Assembly: GCF_040958095.1 (NCBI RefSeq) | Contig: NC_091152.1 | Span: 18,641,796-18,705,795, forward strand | Length of the DNA stretch: 64,000 bases | Direction of reading: 5' to 3' | Source of the DNA: Procambarus clarkii | Taxonomy: Eukaryota > Arthropoda > Malacostraca > Decapoda > Cambaridae | Shown: positions 30,893 to 42,429 of the stretch, piece by piece | How the letters are laid out: the number at the start of each line of letters is the position of its first letter | Position numbering within the stretch: the stretch's first letter is position 1 | The notes under the pieces: generated by a model | What the model was told of the DNA's origin: nothing | The model's input: the letters and a program-made list of their open reading frames with translations, nothing else | Database searches by the model: none | Translations under genes and position numbers: made by a program

Positions 30893-32039
30893 GGAAGATG
30901 AACAATAGGGGAAGGACCAGGGAGCACGGACGGAACCAAAGTCGAGGCGACTAACACCCCGAGTCCAAAGTCCAGGTCCCTATAACCAAAACGGGGCAGC
31001 TTCAGTGCATTCTGGTGGGCAACCAACCTAGAGCATTGCAGCAACCTAAACCTAGCATGCAGCGTGCATGCCACCTGAACCCGAACATCAATGTCATCAG
31101 AATAGGTAAATTGGGGAACAAGCAGAGAGCACGACTCGCCAGACTCCGGGTCAAAGGTGTCGTTGACCCAACAGGCAGCATGACGGAGGCAAAACCGGTG
31201 ACTGTCACCCTGAGACAAAGGCACACAACAACACTCAAACTTGCATGAGGGGAGGTGGAACTCAGAAGATGAATCCATTGGTCTAATGAGACCCAATGGG
31301 AATTTCTAGGGCTTGCAGGCTGACTGCTAGGGGAAGCCCAGGCAAGGTACTGCAAAACTGACCAGGCCCAAACTAGCAAGGGAAACTGCTAAAGCGGAAC
31401 CCCTGCGATGTGTACAATAACGGGGCCTAGAGGAGGGCCACCAAAACAACAGAAATGGACCAATAGCCAACCCAGGCAGACCCCTCCAGGCAAGGAAAAC
31501 AAAAAGAAAAGAAAAACACCGCAAAAGAACAACGACCCCAGAAGGAACAGAAACTGGCCGCCATGTAGGTAGGCGAGCTGTGCAGTACCTTGCGCCCTAC
31601 CAGCAAATAATACCACTTCCTACCCAAGGCCAACCAAAGGCCATGAAAACCCCCAGCTGGTTCCAAGGGCAGGCTAATCATCAAGCAGCAAAGACCCCCA
31701 CGGAAGCGGTTCCCGAAAGTCCTATGGAAGAGACCCCTTAGAACCAAAAAAATTACTACAGAAAGCCAACTGTTGGACAGATCTCCCTAAACGAAAAACA
31801 AGCATGACATCATAATCATCACCGCACTGCTGTCTGCGCAGCTACCCCCTCCCTGAGAAGGGGAAGAGGGGAGCCCCTAGACCCTTGCGCCGGCTATCTA
31901 CACCCCCAGTTCTGAGGATAGATGTTAAAACACGCAAAAACCGCTGACCAGCGGGAGGCAGGGTTGCCGGGGGAGCTTCTGGGTCTCACCCAGAAAATGG
32001 CATTTCATTATATTCAATGCTGGTTTTCTGGGGGGAGCC

Positions 32040-32830
32040 CCTTTGGCTCCCCAGAGTTACTTAACCAAAAATAAAATAATAGGGACTTACCCAGGATTCA
32101 GTTGCCGATCGCTCCTCAACTTGAAGTCGTGACAGCAGGCTGCAACCCTCGACCCAATGCAACACACGCCTAATTAGGGGCCAGGAACCCTGACTAGGTA
32201 GCGAGCCAGGACCCTGTTTAACCTCCAAAAACCCCATGCCCGAATGTCAGCCAAGACATAACGTTACCATAGACGGGAGCCAAAGCAGCAAATTTATGAA
32301 CGTCATGGGCACAAGGATAGACCGCAGGCTGGCTGGAGCAAATAACCCTGCCGACGACCTGGGAGACCCTAACCCTGGAACAGGGAAAAAGAGAAACCGG
32401 GTCAACCCAAAGCTCATCCCGGCCACCCAGGCTGTGGCGCGCAGGTAAAGGCGAAGAGCCGCAACCAGACACAACACATGATGCACCCCCGGCCAAACCA
32501 ACAAAGCATCAACAACCTAAGGACCCCTCTGGAAAGCAGCAGTCTCATTCTTCGTCAGAAAAGAAGGAGACAGCTGCAAACAAACTAACCTACCACCAGG
32601 ACCAAAAGAGCAGAAACATGCTACCTGAAAAGCCATGAATCGCGGGACCTACCACAGGCAAAAAGAGTCAGCATCCCCCACATCGCCCTGTCAACGGGGC
32701 GACCCACGAAAAAGTCGATGCGAACCCCGAGAAGCCAACCACCGCACAAAGCAAACACCGTGCCGACCAGATGACGAAGGCCCCCTGGGGAACCCACCAA
32801 TGCAGAAACTGGCACTATAGGCCTGGCCCA
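32040..32830 (-). mobile_element. DIRS recombinase fragment, copy C
   Basis: The frame 32218-32496 contains SGCGSSPLPARHSLGG, VSLFPCSRVRVSQVVG and YPCAHDVHKFAALAPVYG. This is the recombinase C-terminal half. The HDV-x-KF box keeps the His, while the Arg position is His (compare LDVRAF in copy A). It abuts the terminal module at 31990-32040. Confidence 0.6.
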
Positions 32831-33640
32831 AGATTTGATTACACACTTATTTTTACTATATTCAAGGATTTTGACACTGTGGCTAACTATCTATCACCAA
32901 GCACAAGGCCCAGGTCAACCAGACTAAACAGATTTATACAACAGGACAAAAAATAACACAAACATTGCCAGCTGTCTTTGGTACATATACCTGTTCAATG
33001 CTCTTCGTACTCTTGTATAAAAATCAGTACCACACTACAGTAAGTCTGCCCTAGTCACTATACCACGTTGGGTGTCTAAGAACATGAGCCAACAAGTGGG
33101 AAGGATGTCCTCGCAGCACTGCTGCTCAGAGACACATGGACCAATCTTGGTGCATTGTTTATACTCTTGCCCTGCAGTGTTCAAATTTTTTTTTTTCTGG
33201 TTCCCCAACTGTTTATTTTTCATTTCATTTTTCTTAAAACTGGTTTTCTACATTTAACACCTATTTTTGAACATGCTTTCCAGTCACAGAACGTACTCTA
33301 CTTGGATTAATCTCTTTTAACAATAACAAGTACCTTATGCTTGGTTGGTTCATCCATGGGTGCATCACTTGTGTGATTTTGCATCAAGGGTTTGCACCAA
33401 GGGTTTACACCAAGGTTTACACCAAGACAACCAGTGGCAAGTAGGCTGCTGCCTGCATGCCACCGGTTGTCTTGATGCAAACCTAATTTTTTTTGTCGAT
33501 CCCGATCCTTGGTTCCCTGTTGAGCCACCTTGAGGTCCCTCAGGCCAATGATATTTATAAATATGCAACTTTGGCTGCTGTCATCTCTAATTTGTCCCGG
33601 GCTGATATTCAGGTTTGGGGGTTTTGGCATTCTAACTGAG
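32831..33640. other. Unassigned; a 62-aa Cys-rich open frame and a hairpin
   Basis: The minus frame 33035-33223 has CTKIG, PCVSEQQCCED and LPTCW. An acceptor-like CACTGCAG lies just upstream of it. The opposite strand is open too, and no family is recognised. Near 33421-33473 an imperfect inverted repeat pairs ACAACCAGTGGCA with TGCCACCGGTTGT. Confidence 0.35.
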
Positions 33641-34330
33641 TGATGATGGCCTGATATTTGGATACTGTTCCAGGGCACAGTTGGTTTGTGTGTGGCTTTG
33701 GGCTGTTTCTTGGCCTGGCTCCTTCTCTTCATCTTATGTGCCTGCCGCTTCTCCTCCTTCCGTTTCATGTAATGAAACGTCAATTTCTGGAGGAGCCCCG
33801 TTGGCACCCTGTCTTCCTCCAGGTTCATCAGGCCATCATGAGTCTGTTCATCAGGTTCAGAACTGACTCGAGGAACCGACCAGGAGCTGGGGGGGCTGGG
33901 TCGCCTGGTAGTAGTAATTGGTATTAACGAGTTTCGGGCTTGTTTGAGCGAATTCCTTTGTTCCATGCGACTCATTTGAGGTAGTTGTCATGCAGTTCTG
34001 AAGCTTAGTTTTCTCTGAATCCTTCGGTTGTCTGTAAAGCTGCACTGCCTTACTAGGAGGCTTTTTCAGGTGACATTGCAGATTTTACCTGCTCCCTGCA
34101 TCTATTATGAATAGGCCACTTTCTGGCACTGGTCCTCAGAAGGCCAAACAGCACTATCCACGATTGATGTGACCTTCTACTATGAAGCAATCTCAGGAAG
34201 ATAGCTTCAGGGAGCCTCCAGGACTCCTCCAGTAATTGGTGTTTCATTACATTCAATGCTCGCGTTTCCCACTTAAAAGTTATAGGCAAAGACCAGTTAC
34301 TACTCAACTGTACAGGTACTTCCAAAATTT
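33641..34330. mobile_element. DIRS terminal-type fragments
   Basis: Two patches carry the signature: GTAATGAAACGTCAATTTCTGG near 33770 and GGTGTTTCATTACATTCAATG near 34240. The phrase between them resembles the module at 41080-41500. A 222-aa minus frame (33307-33975) is open but has no recognised domain. Confidence 0.4.
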
Positions 34331-34352
34331 GCTACTGGGTTCTGCTTTTACC

Positions 34353-34555
34353 TTAAATTATATAATGAAGATGAAGTACTGTAAGGCGTTTCAGGAACGT
34401 ATGGTGAGCACTTGTTGAAAGATCAGAATATCCAAGCTTGCTCCACTCTTCCTTTGCCATAAGCCCCTTCTCCATGCGACAACCTAGGTATTTCTGGGAC
34501 TCCTCCCGACACTTACTATTCTCGTTCTGGTTTTCCACGTAGACACAGCATATAT
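34353..34555 (-). pseudogene. COX19: COX19 exon 2, frameshifted
   Basis: Starts after an acceptor (TTATCAACAG) and adds the one base needed to complete the split Lys codon of exon 1. The first codons read YMLCLR, supplying the second Cys of the first CX9C motif. After CGT one extra base (the CC at 34535-34536 on the plus strand, where one C would keep frame) shifts the reading. The next frame gives ENQNENSKCREESQKYLGC, RMEKGLMAKEEWSKLGY and SDL. CREESQKYLGC is the second CX9C motif. Human COX19 shows the same order, CRKESKEYLEC then RMERKL and KLGFGDL. A stop TAA lies at 34355-34353. Whether the extra base is real or an assembly error cannot be told. Confidence 0.88.
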
Positions 34556-34614
34556 CTGTTGATAATGAGAACACTAATATTTTATTCACTCCTGCTTCAC
34601 ACATATACAAAAAG

Positions 34615-36540
34615 AAAAAACCAGCGTTGAATGTAATGAAACACCATTTTCTGGGCGAGTCCCGGAGGCTCCTCGGAGCTATCCAGGCTGATATGGATAC
34701 CCTAACTATTTTGCATCAGTTGATGTGGGTGGAGTTCTAGGCCTACCGGGGACCATGAACCAGAACCTGGCCCCCTCACAGAGGCACGAGGAGCAATGGC
34801 CCATTGAAATGCACATGTGATTTGGAGCATTCTATATCTGCCATCGACTAGGACAGGCACCCAGAAGGTAAGCGCCACAAAAAACCCTATTCTGGATAAC
34901 AACTTAAATCATCAAATGAGTGGACAGACCCCCCAAAAGGAAAAACGAACCAACAAGCATGACGTCACACGAGCCGCGCCGCATGTCTGCGCTGCTCCCC
35001 CCCCTCCCCGGTAAGGGGAAGGGGGAGCCCCAGACCCTCGCATCGGCAATCCTCACCCCAGTTCTGAGGCTGGACATCAAAAAACGCAAAAAAAGCTCTG
35101 ACCAGAGGGAGGGAGGGTCACCGGGGAGCCTCTGGGACTCACCCAGAAAGTGGCGTTTCATGACATTCAACGCTGGTTTTCTGGGGGGAGCCCCTACGGC
35201 TCTCAGGAGCTAACCTCACTAAATACGAAAATAGAGGGACGCATCCAGGAGGCGGTTGGTGCTCAAACCACAACACAAAGTCGAGACAACAGGCTGCAAA
35301 CAGCCGACCCAAAGCTACATAGGCCCGGCTAGGCCAAGAACATACACGAGCAAGCGCGCAGCCAGGACCCAGCGCAACCGCCAAAACAACCCTGTGCCTG
35401 AATGTTAGCCCAAGACATGCCACCGAAGACGGCAGCACGTACAGCAACCCTACGAATGCCAAGGGCATGGGGAGAGATAGCAGGCCGGCTAGACAGAAGG
35501 ACCCAGCGGACGACCGGAGAGACCCGAACCCCGAGAACAGGGAAGGGAAACCGGAAACAACCTAAAACGCAGCCCGGCCGAAGAGGCCATGGCATGCAAA
35601 GAACAGCAGAGAGCCGCAACCGGACACAAGAAGAAGCACCCCGGCCAACCAACCAAGCAGCAACAACCCCAGGGACCCCTCCGGAATCGAAGGGGCCACA
35701 ACAAACTGAAGGGAATATAGAAAAGAGCACCCTGCCCCAGCCAAGGACGGCTCAGGTGGAGCATAAGCAGGTCGGAGGTGAACAATGCCCGAGACAACCC
35801 GTGAACGGTGCAGAGGGAACAACAAAACCAGAGTAAACCGTAGCAGCTCTGCCAGTGCCGCACGAGACAGGGCGACGGTATGCGGCCAGAAGACGGCTCT
35901 AAACCACCATGAGAGGGACAAGACCACGACAACAAAGAGCGCAGTACACCTACAAAGAGACAAAAGAAAAAGAAGGACTGCCAGAAAACCCCATACCGCC
36001 GCCGAGACGAAGCATGCAAGTGAGACACATTCAAAAAGCCACCTGATCATCAAACAGATGGGTGAGAGACTCGAGTCAAAAGTACCAGACCAGAAGACTC
36101 GAGGAGAAGACCAAACCAGCCCCCGCCACACGCCGGACCGACCATGGAAAAGAGGCGGTGCCATGGGAAAACCCCTGCGTGCAGACTCTAAGCAAGCCGC
36201 GCTGGAACCAAGGCTGTCAAAGAACCAAAAGGAATGACCGCCAGAGAACCAGGAACCCAAACCTGGCAAGCCGGGAAAGAACCAACCCGGCTAAGCAGAT
36301 ACGACCCGTCCGGGAGGCCACCCCCACCCCGGGACCCTTGAAGGAACAATAAGCCCGACAACAGACAACAAGAAGCCGCTGCTTGCAGTAACTGCAACTG
36401 CAAATTCCGCAAACAGCAAGGGCAAAAAAGGCAGTGAAAAGCCTAAGAGCCAAGGCCCTGACAGAGGCCAACAAGGCACAGAGCATCAACAAGCCGGAAC
36501 CCGAGATGCGATGCGAAAAACAGTGACACTGCAACACGCA
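34615..36540 (-). mobile_element. DIRS element, copy D, with terminal module
   Basis: The module at 34615-35190 has both short inverted ends. Recombinase-type frames follow: YPHALGIRRVAVRAAVFGG with MSWANI near 35390-35480, and AYAPPEPSLAGAG near 35745. Frames farther right are Leu/Phe-rich and broken. No RT block was recognised in this copy. Confidence 0.6.
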
Positions 36541-37276
36541 GGAAGATATATATAAGTATCTACCTGTTTTATTCACCATACCTGTGCAAATAAGCTGGTA
36601 TGGTGCCCAAAGACCATAGTGGCCACCAGTAAACAGCATGCCAAGTCGTGCAGACGACGCTCCTCCCTCACCAAAATGGCCGGCTCCAAACCTCCTACTC
36701 TCGCTGTTATCTCACACTATACACACGTTATATATAAGTATCTACATTTGTGTTCACCCATAGCGAACCACTAAGCTGGTATGGTGAGTGCAGTCAATAA
36801 AAGGTGGCCCCACACAGTCAGAAGACGGACGCCACAACCCTCCCTCCATGGAGCACAGCGCTAAATATCACCACAATCCTGCTATTATCAGAATCCTGGT
36901 CAGTTTTATCACAGTCAGGGGTCTTCTATAATACTATCATTGCTAAATAATAGCATGATCATATATATTATGGCATTTGTAGGCGATGCTGTGGTCACAA
37001 GCTGAACAGCGGTGCTGTGAGCTTGTGCTGCGTGCGCCAGCCTTGGTGGCTTGCTCATTACTGACGCTCTCACACCCAAGAATGTTGGCCTGGATTTTTT
37101 TCCTAGGTGCCATCTGGCAACTATCGGTCGTGGCTGTACTACAGCTGCCCCTATCCCAGGCGGGGCATTTAAATTATAGCGCTAGACACGAAATCATATA
37201 TATATGACATGCGTGGTTTCAATTTTGCCACTGAAAGCATATACAGTACATATGATTTGCGCGGTTTAAGGGTTAA
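36541..37276 (-). mobile_element. piggyBac-like element fragment, inverted
   Basis: On the minus strand the left end is TTAACCCTTAAACCGCGC (37276 downward). Core phrases follow: GCCAGCCTTGGTTGC-like text inverted at 37030-37050 and the AGCTTAGTGG unit inverted near 36770. The other end is lost against DIRS copy D. Confidence 0.65.
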
Positions 37277-37690
37277 CCTGTTCCCTCCTATCTCTGCACA
37301 AAAAGTTCTATCCAAATACTCACCTGTGAATCTCACACAACCAAAATTTGCTTTGTTATCCTTTACTTTCTGAGCGCTTTGAGGGACCTGTGCTTCGTTG
37401 CTTACCCCTTTTGAACAAACTGTGGTGAACGAAATGTGGACGTTTCTTTTCGTTTGGTTCGTTCCCTTTTGAACGAACTGTGGACGAGTGCTGTGGTTAG
37501 CCTGCAGGCTCACCACAGCACTCGCCCTCAAACACGGCAAATGAATTAGTCCTTAGGATACCTGTAGGCGGCTTTGTCAAAATCTTCTTAAGACCCCTGT
37601 CCTTTATGACTTTTCAAGATGAGGTCTTTTTAATACTGGTCTCCTCCTTTCTCTCTTCCTGATGTTGTTTCAGCTGTCATATCTCCTCCC
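37277..37690. other. Unassigned, contains a 40-bp palindrome
   Basis: No gene seen. At 37485-37524 the sequence CGAGTGCTGTGG and its inverse CCACAGCACTCG enclose AGCCTGCAGGCT, giving a hairpin with one mismatch. GAACGAACTGTGG-type phrases repeat just upstream. Confidence 0.5.
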
Positions 37691-37990
37691 GTAGGGAATA
37701 TCCTTAGACTAGTATCACTAAGGGTAAACCCTGGCAGGGTACTGCGAACCAGCGCCCAGGTCTATTAATCTAACTTCTAAAAGCTGAACCCCTGGGACGT
37801 GTCCACTCACAGGGGCCTAGCAGGGGGGTACCACCCAGAAACACAAATACTGTATGTATATAACAGGGGGCAACGAACCAAGGCAGACCCCTCCACCAGG
37901 CAAGAAAACAAAAACAAAAGAAAACCCCCACAAGAGGACAACGTACCCAGGCAGAACAGAGCCGGCTGCTATAATAGGTGATAACTAGCT
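37691..37990 (-). mobile_element. DIRS 5' region, part 1
   Basis: Shares GGGGCCTAG, GGCAGACCCCTCCA and CAAGAAAACAAAAA-type phrases, in the same order, with 31340-31560 in DIRS copy B. It continues beyond the LINE-B insertion at 40060. Confidence 0.6.
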
Positions 37991-40053
37991 GTAATTACCT
38001 AAGTGTAATTACCTAAGTGTAGTTACAGGATGAGAGCTACGCTCGTGGTGTCCCGTCTTCCCAGCACTCTTTGTCATATAACGCTTTGAAACTACTGACG
38101 GTCTTGGCCTCCACCACCTTCTCACTTAACTTGTTCCAACCGTCTACCACTCTATTTGCGAAGGTGAATTTTCTTATATTTCTTCGGCATCTGTGTTTAG
38201 CTAGTTTCAATCTATGACCTCTTGTTCTTGAAGTCTCAGGAAATCTTCCCTGTCGATTTTATCAATTCCTGTTACTATTTTGTATGTAGTGATCATATCA
38301 CCTCTTTTTCTTCTGTCTTCTAGTTTTGGCATGTTTAATGCTTCTAACCTCTCCTCGTAGCTCTTACCCTTCAGTTCTGGGAGCCACTTAGTAGCATGTC
38401 TTTGCACCTTTTCCAGTTTGTTGATGTGCTTCTTAAGATATGGGCACCACACAACAGCTGCGTATTCTAGCTTTGGCCTAACAAAAGTCATGAACAATTT
38501 CTTTAGTATATCGCCATCCATGTAATTAAATGCAATTCTGAAGTTAGAAAGCATTGCATAGGCTCCTTGCACAATATTCTTTATGTGGTCCTCAGGTGAT
38601 AGTTTTCTATCTAGAACCACCCCTAGATCTCTTTCTTTATCAGAATTCTTTAAAGATTTCTCACATAATATATAGGTTGTGTGGGGTCTATGTTCTCCTA
38701 TTCCACATTCCATAACATGACATTTATTAACATTAAATTCCATTTGCCAAGTGGTGCTCCATATACTTATTTTGTCCAGGTCTTCTTGAAAGGCATGACA
38801 ATCATCTAAATTTCTTATCCTTCCTATTATCTTAGCATCATCAGCAAACATGTTCATATAATTCTGTATACCAACTGGTAGATCATTTATGTACACAATA
38901 AACATCACTTGGGCAAGAACAGAACCCTGTGGTACTCCACTTGTGACATTTCTCCATTCCGATACATTGCCTCTGATTACTGCCCTCATTTTTCTGTCAG
39001 TCAGAAAATTTTTCATCCATAATAGAAGCTTACCTGTCACCCCTCCAATATTTTCCAGTTTCCAGAACAACCGCTTATGTGGAACTCTGTCGAAAGCCTT
39101 TTTTAGGTCCAGATAGATGCAGTCAACCCAACCATCTCTTTCCTGTAATATCTCTGTGGCTCGATCATAGAAACTGAGTAAATTCGATACACAGGATCTT
39201 CCAGATCGAAAACCATACTGTCTGTCTGATATTATATCATTTCTCTCCAGGTGTTCTACCCATTTAGTTTTAATTAGTTTTTCCAATACTTTCACTATTA
39301 CACTTGTCAATGATACAGGTCTATAATTGAGGGGGTCTTCCCTGCTGCCACTTTTGTAGATTGGAACTATGTTAGCCTGTTTCCACACGTCTGCTACGAT
39401 TCCTGTACACAGGGATGCCTGAAAGATCAGGTGAAGTGGAATGCTGAGCTCAGATGCACATTCTCTCAGAACCCAAGGTGAAACTCCATCTGGGCCAGCT
39501 GCTTTGTTCTTACCGAGCTCCTTTAGCATATTTTCCACTTCATCTCTAGACACCTCTATCCGCTCTATGTTGTTCTCTGGAATTCTTATTGTGTCTGGTT
39601 CTCTGAAGATTTCATTTTGTACAAACACACTTTGGAACTTTTCATTTAATGTTTCACACATTTCCTTTTCATTTTCCGTGAATCTGTTTCCCATTTTCAA
39701 CCTCTGGATATTATCCTTTACCTACAATTTGTTGTTTATGAATTTGTAGAATAGGCCCGGTTCTATTTTACATTTATCCGCTATCCCATTTTCAAAATTT
39801 CTTTCTGCCTCTCTCTCCTTACTGCTGTATAGTTGTTTCTCGCATCTTTGTATCGCTGGTATGTTTGGGGGTTTGGCCTCTTCCTATACTGATTCCATTT
39901 TTGTCTTTTGGTCTCTTGCCCTCTCACAATTTCTGTCGAACCAATCCTGTTTTTGGCCCTGCATCTCTGTTTTGGTATAATTTTTTTTGTGCCTTTATCG
40001 TATATTTCACAAAACTTGACATACATCTCATTCACTTCCTTGCCTAGCATCAA
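37991..40053 (-). mobile_element. LINE-B copy splitting a DIRS fragment
   Basis: CR1/L2-like LINE, 5' truncated in the endonuclease-RT linker. It ends (minus strand) in 14-bp units of the type ACACTTAGGTAATT. DIRS sequence resumes on both sides (to 37990 and from 40060). Confidence 0.8.
38207..39700 (-). pseudogene. LINE-B reverse transcriptase ORF
   Basis: A 497-residue frame with the RT blocks KNKAAGPDGVSPWVL, NYRPVSLTSVIVK, QYGFRSGRSCVSNLL, CIYLDLKKAFDRV, TSGVPQGSVLAQVMF and NMFADDAKI (FADD pair), followed by the thumb blocks WQMEFNVNKC, ERDLGVVLDRKL and PKLEYAAVVW. The usual LGPLLF is AQVMF here and probably also in the copy at 51546, whose frame starts at MMF. The frame ends early: an 8-base stretch present in the other copy (51770s) is missing near 38235, causing a shift after DFLR. 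Upstream, a stop (near 39725) and a frameshift separate it from 39781-40053, where the linker KEVNEMYVKFCEIYDKG is found. Confidence 0.85.
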
Positions 40054-40059
40054 GTTATG

Positions 40060-40530
40060 TGCAGTACACCCCGCGCCCCTACCAGTGCAAACTACCCCCC
40101 CTTACCCTAAGGTAAACAAGGGAGGAGGAAACCCCCCAGCACACTCAGGCCGGTCAATTACCGAGCAGCAAAAAGACCAGAGGTAGATCCCAAGGTGACT
40201 TGTGGAAGATGGCCCCAAGCCCCAAGGATGGTACTTATAGGGCACCTAGGGAAGGAAACCCTAAGAGCATGCAGCCCGAGCACCTGTAAATTTACTCCCA
40301 GTTCATGCACCACCCTAAAGATAGCACTGGACACAAGGCATAGCACAGCAAACACAAAATCAGGGGCTGGAGTCACACGACCAAGCCTCAAACACATCAG
40401 CCAAGAACTGTGGTGTGGGTAGCCAGCATGAGGGGGGGTCTGGGGCTCACTCTTCTTCCTCCCGGGGAGAGGGGAGCTGCACAGATGGCAGCACAGCACG
40501 TGGGGATGTCATGCTTCTTTGTCTTTGGGG
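40060..40530 (-). mobile_element. DIRS 5' region, part 2
   Basis: Resumes with TGCAGTACCCCGCGCCCCTA, matching TGCAGTACCTTGCGCCCTAC at 31582 in DIRS copy B. It also holds GGCACCTAGGGAAGG, found at 11498. It ends in a terminal-module scrap. Confidence 0.6.
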
Positions 40531-40543
40531 AGTTCTGTCCAAT

Positions 40544-40918
40544 CATAAGAACAAAGGTAACTGCATTAGGCCTATTGGTCCATACGAGGCAGCTCCTATT
40601 CATAACTGCCCAATCTCACTCATATACATGTCCAACACACGTTTGAAACAATCGAGGGACCCCACCTCCACCACGTTACGCGGTAATTGGTTCCACAAAT
40701 TAATGACCCTGTTTCTGAACCCATATTTACCAAAGGCTTTCCCTAAATCTAAACTTATCCAATTTATACCCATTGTTTCGTGTTCTGTCTTATGTTGATA
40801 CTTTTAATACCCTATTAATATCCCCTTTGTTATGTCCATTCATCCACTTGTAAACCTCTATCATGTCACCCCCTAACTCTTCGCCTTTCCAGTGAATGCA
40901 ATTTAAGCCTTAAGTTCA
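40544..40918 (-). mobile_element. Truncated CR1 copy
   Basis: Inverse of the CR1 3' end: CATAAGAACAAAGGTAACTG, then TATTGGTCCATACGAGGCAG, then the C-terminal ORF2 codons in broken frames (NQLPRNVVE type). More diverged than the two copies at 19.7-26 kb and 5' truncated near the LERRR block. Confidence 0.85.
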
Positions 40919-40929
40919 AAGGTAACCAA

Positions 40930-41500
40930 GGCAACCAAGGCACCACCAAGGCAAAACCCCACTTAGCTGAAAAACAGAACACAGGGGCCTGGTTGACCAG
41001 ACCAACCAAGAGGCCTGGTCAGAGACCGAGCCATTGATCCCCAGAACCTTCACAAGGTAGCCACTAGGTAGCACCTCACATTTATACCATCAATAAAAAA
41101 CTGAGGGGTGGAGCAGCTGACTGATGCCTGGCTGCCTCCCTCTTTCCCTCAAACAAGGGTGGGGAGGTAAGGCAAATGAACTAGCACTAATTTCAGAATT
41201 TTGTTGTTGGGGGAAGTACTTTTGGTGGTTCTGAGGTGGCAGTCTCGCTTCTCACCAGCAGTGGTCTGTTTTGTTTTTATAACTTTCTGGCTGCTTTTCT
41301 GGTGGCAGCAGATATGATTAAAAGTCAGACACTTTTAATATAGTACCACTGCTCCCTGTGCCTCTCCGAGGGAGGATAGGTTCTGGTTCACTGTCTCCAG
41401 TAGGCCAAAAAAACTTAGCGACTGATGGCACCTAGTAGTTTGGCACAATATCAGCATAGTTTCTGGGAGCCACAAGAGGCTGCCCCAGAAAACACTTTTT
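40930..41500. mobile_element. LINE-C tail scrap and inverted DIRS terminal module
   Basis: 40990-41060 reads like a LINE-C 3' tail (GGCCTGGTTGACCAGACC, then AGAGGCCTGGTCAGAGACCG). 41080-41500 repeats the module seen at 13160-13590, with GTGGCAGCAGATATGATTAA and GAGGATAGGTTCTGGTTCAC. Confidence 0.55.
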
Positions 41501-42120
41501 GCTGTTATCTCACTGCAGATAAAACTTTATATTTAACTATTTAGATTTTTATGCACCATAACAAACTACTAGGCAGTTCTAATGGTGTCACAATCTCGTA
41601 ATCCAAGAACAACATAGTACCACACACTAGTCAGTTACTGACACCACCTGACAGCAAAATGCCTCCCAATATATTTCACATGTATCGGTAACTCTAGTCA
41701 CAACACTACTATTTTTATCAGTATCCTGGTCTCTAAATGTTGAATATCAATAATTTTCCACAAGTTTATTTTCTAAAGAAACAAGAAGTTCCACTTTGTG
41801 ATACATAGGCACACCAAAGCATGACCATTATAAATCATAAAGATATTTTCTTACATAACATGTTCTCTAAACACCAATGCTATTAAATCTATACAAAAGA
41901 TATTGATGTACCACCACATTCGAGAATGGCTATCGTGCCAATAACTGATTTTTTCTGAAAAATTCAGCTAGAATGTAAATAAGATATAAAGAAGTGAATT
42001 CAAATGATGAGACAGAGGTAGAGTAGTACTTTTTACACCAAACTGACAGTGTACTTTCTGTTTTCTGTAAATATGCCTGTTAATGTATGACAAAGAAACA
42101 CGTAAATAAAATAAAAACCC
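41501..42120. other. Old piggyBac-like core, no gene seen
   Basis: AT-rich. A patch at 41730-41790 (TTTTCCACAAGTTTATTTTC) resembles, inverted, the AAATAAACGTGTGGTCAATT phrase at 26518. Otherwise unassigned. Confidence 0.35.
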
Positions 42121-42151
42121 ACTTTCTTAAGATCCATAATACATTACTCAC

Positions 42152-42255
42152 TTTATCATGAATTTCTTGCACTCGCCTTCATGGTCAAGAGGAAAGCTGC
42201 CTTTCTGAGGTGGAGTAGGAGTGAAAGACTTCTGACTAAATGTCATAGATGCCAT
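42152..42255 (-). CDS. COX19: COX19 exon 1
   Basis: The start codon (42255-42253) opens a 34-codon exon plus two bases, ending at donor AA|GTGAGT. It reads [29 protein letters not shown] and KKFMI. The [11 protein letters not shown] stretch is the N-terminal signature of COX19, and the Cys at 29 begins the first CX9C motif. COX19 is a small twin CX9C protein of the mitochondrial intermembrane space and cytosol that takes part in copper handling for cytochrome c oxidase assembly. An in-frame Met4 is an alternative start. Phase 2 of this exon fits the acceptor at 34555. Confidence 0.9.
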
Positions 42256-42339
42256 CCTTCAAGTAAATGGCCTTATTCTTCTCTCTGTATAACCCACAGA
42301 TAAGCCAGTTAAACATAACAAAACATTAACAAAATAAAA

Positions 42340-42425
42340 AAAGTGTTGAGTGTAATGAAATGCTCCTTTCTGGGTTACACTTCAGTAGCTTCCCTCAGCA
42401 TACATCACCCGGATTTATACAGGAC
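42340..42425. mobile_element. DIRS terminal scrap
   Basis: GTTGAGTGTAATGAAATGCT and TTTCTGGGTTACACTTCAGT are diverged forms of the terminal-module signature. Confidence 0.45.
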
Positions 42426-42429
42426 ATTT

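Larger units (their letters stand above)
29340..31990 (-). mobile_element. DIRS element, copy B, RT region not found
   Basis: Downstream part (29578-29871): SSPRFVVAPSVQDCFSKAL and LLALASVGRVSELHGLL, the recombinase core. Upstream part (30778-31296): gag-like HAACWVNDTFDPESGESC and FTYSDDIDVRVQ. No RT or RNase H motif was seen in between, so the copy appears internally deleted. The 5' side at 31340-31745 matches the DIRS flanks near 37700 and 40060. A terminal module (about 31750-32040) closes it. Confidence 0.65.
34556..42151 (-). other. COX19: COX19 intron, 7.6 kb, filled with transposable elements
   Basis: Donor GTGAGT (42151-42146) and acceptor CAACAG (34561-34556). It contains a DIRS copy, a piggyBac-like fragment, a DIRS fragment split by LINE-B, a truncated CR1 and a DIRS terminal module. 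The flanking exons join in matching phase. Confidence 0.82.

Noticed and set aside
33307..33975. 222-residue minus frame as a host gene
   Set aside because: No domain recognised; it overlaps DIRS terminal signatures and a hairpin, and looks like chance openness.
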